Part shown: in pieces, positions 7,994-11,649 of the stretch
Numbering within the stretch: the first letter of the stretch is position 1
How the letters are laid out: each line of letters starts with the position of its first letter
Origin: Tieghemiomyces parasiticus
Taxonomy: Eukaryota; Kickxellomycota; Dimargaritomycetes; Dimargaritales; Dimargaritaceae
Reading direction: 5' to 3'
Length of the DNA: 11,649 nucleotides
NCBI GenBank assembly: GCA_027575765.1
Contig: JANBPT010001259.1
Location: 1-11,649 of the forward strand
The notes under the pieces: generated by a model
What the model saw: only the letters and a program-made list of their open reading frames with translations
The model's database searches: none
What the model was told of the DNA's origin: nothing
Translations under genes and position numbers: made by a program

Positions 7994-8427
7994 CTGAAGG
8001 CTTACCCCACAAGTCGACCTAGTCATCCCTTCCTCACCAAACCCGAGATGAGACGAGACAGTCGTGGGCGATGGAGCTTGGCGTGGATAATGAGAAAACA
8101 TAGTTCGTGTAATAGGCTTGCGATCAAACGGTATAGATTAACGTAGGCCGGGTGATAAAAATCGATCAAGCTATGTCCCACGTTGCCCTACCTCTAAGAT
8201 CGAGCTGGAACTGGACTATCTTCCGCATTAGTCTCTGGTATCGGCTGACCACTCGCCTGGTAGAGCTGCCGAAGGAACGTGGGGGTCACTTCCTCACAGG
8301 ATATCTGACCAAGACGACGGCCAAGATATATATAAAAGCGGGGCATGAGGTGGGAAAGCGATAATAGTGGATTATATTAGTATCACACATTGGGCTAAAA
8401 GGTCGTATAACTTACATCTTTCCTTAC
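7994..8427. other. Intergenic region between the 7.5-8.0 kb frame and the NSE3 3' end
   Basis: Contains a + frame at 8137-8364 (within it SSWNWTIFRISLWYRL) that ends in TAA and could be a last exon of the preceding candidate gene, but I could not find a convincing acceptor. A strong TATA-type sequence follows at 8327-8338. The 3' UTR of NSE3 must also lie here, on the minus strand. Nothing else is recognised. Confidence 0.35.
8327..8338 (+). promoter_or_regulatory. TATA-box-like sequence
   Basis: TATATATAAAAG is an excellent TATA-box match in + orientation. No + gene starts just downstream; transcription from it would run antisense into NSE3. It may simply be an A/T-rich 3' UTR element. Confidence 0.35.
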
Positions 8428-9788
8428 CTACGGGTTGGTCTGTCTCCAGTAAAGCCAACACATTCCATCGCTGACGGCTAGAACCCTTCCACTCACCTCC
8501 GCAATGAAACCGGCCAGGCGTCGCGGTGGGTATTCGACCTTGGCCCGGGGGCCCCAGCGGTACTCGACCAATTGCGTTGCGGCATCGCCGCTGCCGCCTC
8601 CACCGCGTGGGCCAGTCGTGTCCCCAGAAGCGCCCGCCCCGGTACCATCCCGTGCGCCTAAACTGATCCGTTCCAGGTAGCCCTGCTTGACCAGCGGGGC
8701 CAGGACGGCGGCGAACGGATACTTTTCATCCGCCCGATCGGCACTGCTAACCTGGAGGTCTAACCGCTGTAGGTAGTACTCGAGGCGTTCTGGGCGTGCG
8801 GGTATACAGTGGTGATAAGTAATAGCATGAGAGGGCGCAGTGGATGTTCATGTTAGTTTGGCTGATTGCCCCATGGCATACCTAAGCCCTTACTGGAACC
8901 TTTGTAAACGGGAACAGAGGTAGACAGACAGGGTCTCCGGGACCGCCTCGACGTCGGTTGACTGTGCACCTACCACCGGGGATGGCCATCTGGTTCAGGA
9001 AAATAAGGGCGAGGATGGTAGCGACGATCCCCATCATACGGTTCTCATTCCCCCAGTGAAGTACTGCCCCGGCCTCGGCCTCAGCTAAATCAGGGTGGGC
9101 CTTGGGAATCCGCATCGCCAGGAGGTTACGCAGGATGAATCCTGTTTTGGCGGTGGGGGCCTTGTCCTTGCCCTGGGCGGCTCGTCGGGTTACTGCATTG
9201 CCCTGAGTCGCCCCGGGCTTGTCCCGCGCTGGTAGTTCGACCATCTCCAGGCCAAAGACGTGGCGGAGCCGTTTTTGGGCTTCGGTGAAGATAACTGGGA
9301 ACGTTCGGGTCTGGTCGACGAGGACTGAAAGGGAGAGGTTGTAATTGGACGGGGAGAAGCAGGCGGAGTAAGTGGTTTGTGTGGGATACATGGATCTATA
9401 ATCATATTCTCCTTGCAAGAGAAGCGCGTACCTATTACTACCGCAGGAATTAGGTATAAAATTCGACACTTACTTCGGCGGTTTATGTCCTCACGCTTGA
9501 TCGGGTACTTGCGATATTCAGAGAACAGGGCTAGTCGGACCAGGTCGTTCACTCTGCGGTCTTGGGCCTGTCAGCGAGCGAGTCCATAGTAGGTGGAGAG
9601 AGTGAGAGAGAGCGGTAGCCGAGCGCTTGTCGGAATTAGAGCGGTAAAACACGAACACCTACCCGCCATTCGCCGAAAGGACCCACTGGTCCTTTCAAGT
9701 CTACCTGACGCCAGCTATCGAATCCATAACCTACTTCCGACAGGGCGGGTGTTGTTGTTCCCGAACTGGAGTGCGCGTCGACCTCCAT
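8428..9788 (-). CDS. NSE3: NSE3 / MAGE-domain subunit of the SMC5/6 complex, four exons
   Basis: Proposed exons (minus): 9735-9788, 9474-9567, 8974-9324 and 8428-8789; 286 residues. The introns have GTAGGT, GTAAGT and GTAGGT donors and CAG acceptors, and every junction keeps phase. The MAGE homology domain is clear in order: VNDLVRLALFSEYRKYPIKRED, then FPVIFTEAQKRL, VFGLEMVELPAR, a lysine-containing low-complexity insert, GFILRNLL, then MMGIVATILALIFLNQMAIPG (split by intron 3) and ERLEYYLQRL, and finally VEYRWGPRAKVEY, the MAGE WGPRA signature. NSE3 is a tandem winged-helix protein that binds NSE1 and the NSE4 kleisin and contacts DNA. A glycine-rich insert (about 25 residues) precedes the last strand. 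The first exon is least certain: three phase-0 donors compete. It is divergent from RMI1. The gene symbol follows fungal usage. Confidence 0.87.
8440..8496 (-). other. Optional 57-nt intron or exitron in the last NSE3 exon
   Basis: Within the last exon GAG|GTGAGT at 8496 and GACAG|ACC at 8440 would form a phase-0 intron of 57 nt (19 codons, no stop). Both spliced and retained forms reach the same TAG at 8428-8430, giving 267 or 286 residues. Human NSE3 continues past this point with sequence broadly like the retained form (AEVSGR versus AKVHNQ), so retention may be normal. Confidence 0.4.
9675..9696 (-). repeat. 9-bp perfect hairpin between competing NSE3 donor sites
   Basis: GAAAGGACC (9675-9683) and GGTCCTTTC (9688-9696) are exact inverted copies with a CACT spacer. 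On the NSE3 pre-mRNA it falls after donor candidates at 9734 and 9704 and before the one at 9662, in intron 1 or in an extended exon 1. Confidence 0.6.
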
Positions 9789-10020
9789 GGCGCGCGACTG
9801 TCAGGGTAAGCGATAGGGTAATATGTATACGAAAAGATGCGCTGGGCGAATACTATGCCAAGGTAGAGGATTCTGGCGATGAAAAAAAAGCTGTGATAAA
9901 GACCAGGAGCTCCTATACCCAGTGCTGGTTGGCAAGTGACTGGAAAGTAAACATTCGGCTACATGTCAGAATGGTCAAGCCCTGCTGCGGCACTGGTAGT
10001 TTGGGCACACAGATGCGGTC

Positions 10021-10048
10021 CCCGCCAGACGGTCCTTCCGCTGGCGGG
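10021..10048. repeat. Long GC-rich hairpin in the divergent promoter
   Basis: CCCGCCAG (10021-10028) pairs with CTGGCGGG (10041-10048). Inside, CGG (10030-10032) pairs with CCG (10038-10040), leaving one bulged A (10029) and a TCCTT loop. That is 11 base pairs in all. The arms carry CCCGCC/GGCGGG, a GC-box-like core in opposite orientations. Confidence 0.6.
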
Positions 10049-10096
10049 TGAGAGTGTATGCGCATGGTACCGCCAGGGCCCGACGGCGCTGCCAGT

Positions 10097-10111
10097 ACCA
10101 CCACCACCACC
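10097..10111 (+). repeat. ACC trinucleotide microsatellite
   Basis: Five tandem ACC units in the NSE3-RMI1 intergenic region. Likely variable in length between strains. Confidence 0.75.
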
Positions 10112-10271
10112 AACCATTCCTGTCCACCTTGGGATTACCCAGCTTGACGGATGAGCACATTTCCGGCGCTGTCATGACCGCCTCGATATTGCTGGCCAAA
10201 GTCAAGCCAATATCAGAATCCCTTGCTTCTCCCTTCCACTACCTGCCAAACCCCCCGCCCAGCTTCACTAC

Positions 10272-11649
10272 ATGCCACAGGCCTCGCTCCCCGTCACACT
10301 TGCCAATCGGGCCGTCCGCACCCAGGACGCCTGGCTCCAGGCTTGCGTGGCCTTCGTAGAGGGCGAGGACCCGAGCTGTCGGAGTAATGAGCAGCGGACG
10401 TTGGAGCGGGTGTACCAGCAATTCCTGTTTGTAGATCTCGCCGAGAGCTCCCGACCGGTTCTACCGACCAACTGCAGCGAACTGCACAACGCCCCTCTAC
10501 CCGCAGCACTTGTAACGCATGAGGTCTCCGATGCCATCCTCGCCCACGCCTTAGTCCTCCAGGTAGAAGACGTGGTCGATATCGGACTACCAATCCTGCA
10601 ACTCGTCGATCGGCTTGAAGAAATTGAAGTGCACCGTAAGGCCCTGCTCCTCAATGTATCGGACACCGCCCGCCAGGTTCTGGCTGAGGGGCGGCCCCTT
10701 CCTCACGCACGATCGGCGCGTAGCGACGATGATGAGGATGGCGGCGGTGAACATGATGACGAGGTTGCGGAAGACGATGCCCCCAGCGCTATGAGGCAGG
10801 TCCTCCTGGATGGAATTCCTGGTCAACCTAGCAGAAACATGGCGCTCCCCCGGGGTACTCTCAAATGGGTCCTGTCTGACGGCTACCGGCGGATTCCGGC
10901 CATGGAATATCGGCCACTGCGGCAGCTAGATATCACCCTTCCTCTTGGTTTTAAGGTAAATTAGTACCCCAAAACTCTAGGCAGCGCTAACCCGCCACCT
11001 AGGCTAAGGTAGGTGGTACCTTTTAGAATATTGCCGTTTAACCTTCAGGTATCCAAGCTACCACATACTGCCCACCGCGCCATTTCCATTTCTCGACTGG
11101 ATCTCTACCAGGTCCTGGTAAAAAATGCCCGAGTGATACGGGGAATGCTCATGTTGGACGAAACGAACTGCTTTCCTTTGGGCGGTCGCGTAGCCGCCCT
11201 CGACAACGTGTCACTCCTGGACCGGTTGCGTCAGCGATTAAGGTAGGTACCGCAGACCGGGCGGGGGCCGACCGCGCATCGGTTATCAGACAAACCGTAG
11301 AAAGCTTAGACACTTCCAGCGACGGACCATACTATGTATACGCTCCTACCACCATGCGTTTTTAACCAATCGCTCTTACACACGGCGACTTGAAATCTTT
11401 ATTCACCGCGTCCAGACCTGATGAGATGCCGCGTAACGGTACTGCCACTATTTCACGACAGGGATCTGTCGCTCCTTATAACCCGTTAATGGCGCCAGCC
11501 CCCCCACCACAGCGCACCGCACCGGTGGCCGCCCCCCCTACCTCGCGCCGCATCGTCTTATCGCCTTCGCCGGAGCTGGACGACATTTCTCCGGAGGACC
11601 TTGCAGCCTTTGACGAGATGGAGTCCGCCACCGGCCGTTCCGCACCACC
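10272..11649 (+). CDS. RMI1: RMI1, RecQ-mediated genome instability protein 1 (3' partial, three exons seen)
   Basis: Exons are 10272-10955, 11112-11242 and 11416 to beyond the window. Donors are AAG|GTAAAT and AAG|GTAGGT; acceptors are TACCAG|GTC and GTCCAG|A; phases 0 and 2 match. The N-terminal helical part has WLQACVAFVEGED (21-33) and ERVYQQFLFVDL (45-56), matching the RMI1 three-helix region. The OB fold follows: LVLQVEDVVDIG (94-105), a large acidic insert (roughly 106-195), TLKWVLSDGYRRIPAMEYRP (196-215), LPLGFK|VLVKNARVIRGMLML, and PLGGRVAALDN. RMI1 binds type IA topoisomerase Top3 and promotes dissolution of double Holliday junctions with a RecQ helicase. Exon 3 is proline- and serine-rich, then acidic (SPSPELDDISPEDL), probably a linker. 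The start ATG is the first in frame after a C/T-rich leader. Confidence 0.9.
10956..11111 (+). other. RMI1 intron 1 with alternative acceptor and hairpin
   Basis: 156-nt phase-0 intron, donor GTAAAT and acceptor CTCTACCAG at 11111. A GCTAAC branch-like motif lies near 10986-10991. An earlier acceptor, AACCTTCAG at 11048, is also phase 0 and would add 21 in-frame codons (11049-11111). A 7-bp hairpin, CCACCTA (10995-11001) with TAGGTGG (11010-11016), lies between the branch motif and that acceptor. The OB-fold match favours the downstream acceptor. Confidence 0.8.
11243..11415 (+). other. RMI1 intron 2
   Basis: 173-nt intron, donor AAG|GTAGGT at 11243 and acceptor GCGTCCAG at 11415. It is supported because the frame otherwise stops immediately at 11244 and because the phase-2 junction (AG plus A) leads into a long open frame reading to the window end. 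The alternative acceptor CACGACAG near 11461 gives the wrong phase. Confidence 0.65.

Larger units (their letters stand above)
9789..10271. promoter_or_regulatory. Divergent promoter region between NSE3 and RMI1
   Basis: These 483 bp separate the proposed ATG codons of two head-to-head genes. The NSE3 side is purine-rich on + (pyrimidine-rich leader for NSE3) and the RMI1 side, about 10190-10270, is C/T-rich on + (leader for RMI1), consistent with outward transcription in both directions. It contains a long GC hairpin (10021-10048), an ACC repeat (10097-10111) and an A8 run (9881-9888). I saw no TATA box and no ACGCGT (MCB-type) cell-cycle element. A further upstream NSE3 exon cannot be excluded, because CCCTGACAG lies just 5' of its ATG. 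Confidence 0.6.

Noticed and set aside
9593..10051. 152-codon + open frame
   Set aside because: It overlaps the NSE3 first exon and intron and the divergent promoter, and has no family motif. Treated as a shadow.
11455..11462. Alternative acceptor CACGACAG for RMI1 intron 2
   Set aside because: It joins exon 2 in the wrong phase and would not enter the long open frame; the acceptor at 11415 does.
1..11649. CRISPR arrays, bacterial promoters and Shine-Dalgarno sites
   Set aside because: No regularly spaced repeats were found, and the gene structure is eukaryotic, so bacterial signals do not apply.

Overview
The window looks like nuclear DNA of a fungus. The evidence is spliceosomal introns (donors GTAAGT, GTAGGT, GTAAAT), an IZH3-type PAQR protein, and single-copy eukaryotic genome-maintenance genes. 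Intergenic gaps are long and spliced genes are mixed with an unspliced one. Together with a canonical PRL-type phosphatase this makes me think of an early-diverging lineage (zoopagomycete or similar) rather than a yeast, but that placement is inference. No bacterial operon, CRISPR array, rRNA, tRNA or clear transposon is visible.

Layout. 1-720: no confident gene; a short minus-strand frame (63-227) lies behind a pyrimidine-rich leader. 721-2166 (minus): intronless IZH3-like PAQR membrane protein. 2167-5866: about 3.7 kb with no confident gene. It begins with about 1.9 kb that is strongly purine-rich on the + strand, changes abruptly near 4090 to balanced sequence with inverted and direct repeats, and ends in purine-rich sequence. 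5867-6713 (minus): two-exon PRL (PTP4A) phosphatase with a CaaX box. 6714-7480: purine-rich flank. 7495-7993 (plus): possible unrecognised small spliced gene. 8428-9788 (minus): NSE3/MAGE subunit of SMC5/6, four exons. 9789-10271: shared divergent promoter. 10272-11649 (plus): RMI1, three exons seen, running off the window end.

How the genes relate. NSE3 and RMI1 stand head to head over 483 bp. SMC5/6 and the RecQ helicase-Top3-Rmi1 complex act on the same recombination intermediates, so shared expression is plausible. RMI1 has a much enlarged acidic insertion at the position of the Top3 gate (decatenation) loop. Several genes offer in-frame alternative splice choices: three phase-0 donors for the first NSE3 intron, a stop-free 57-nt intron at the NSE3 C-terminus, and an alternative acceptor adding 21 codons inside the RMI1 OB fold. 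PAQR (IZH3) and PRL are membrane-associated signalling or metal-homeostasis proteins, and nothing in the sequence ties them to the DNA-repair pair. All exon boundaries come from reading-frame continuity, splice-site sequence and family motifs recognised by eye; no search or alignment was run.
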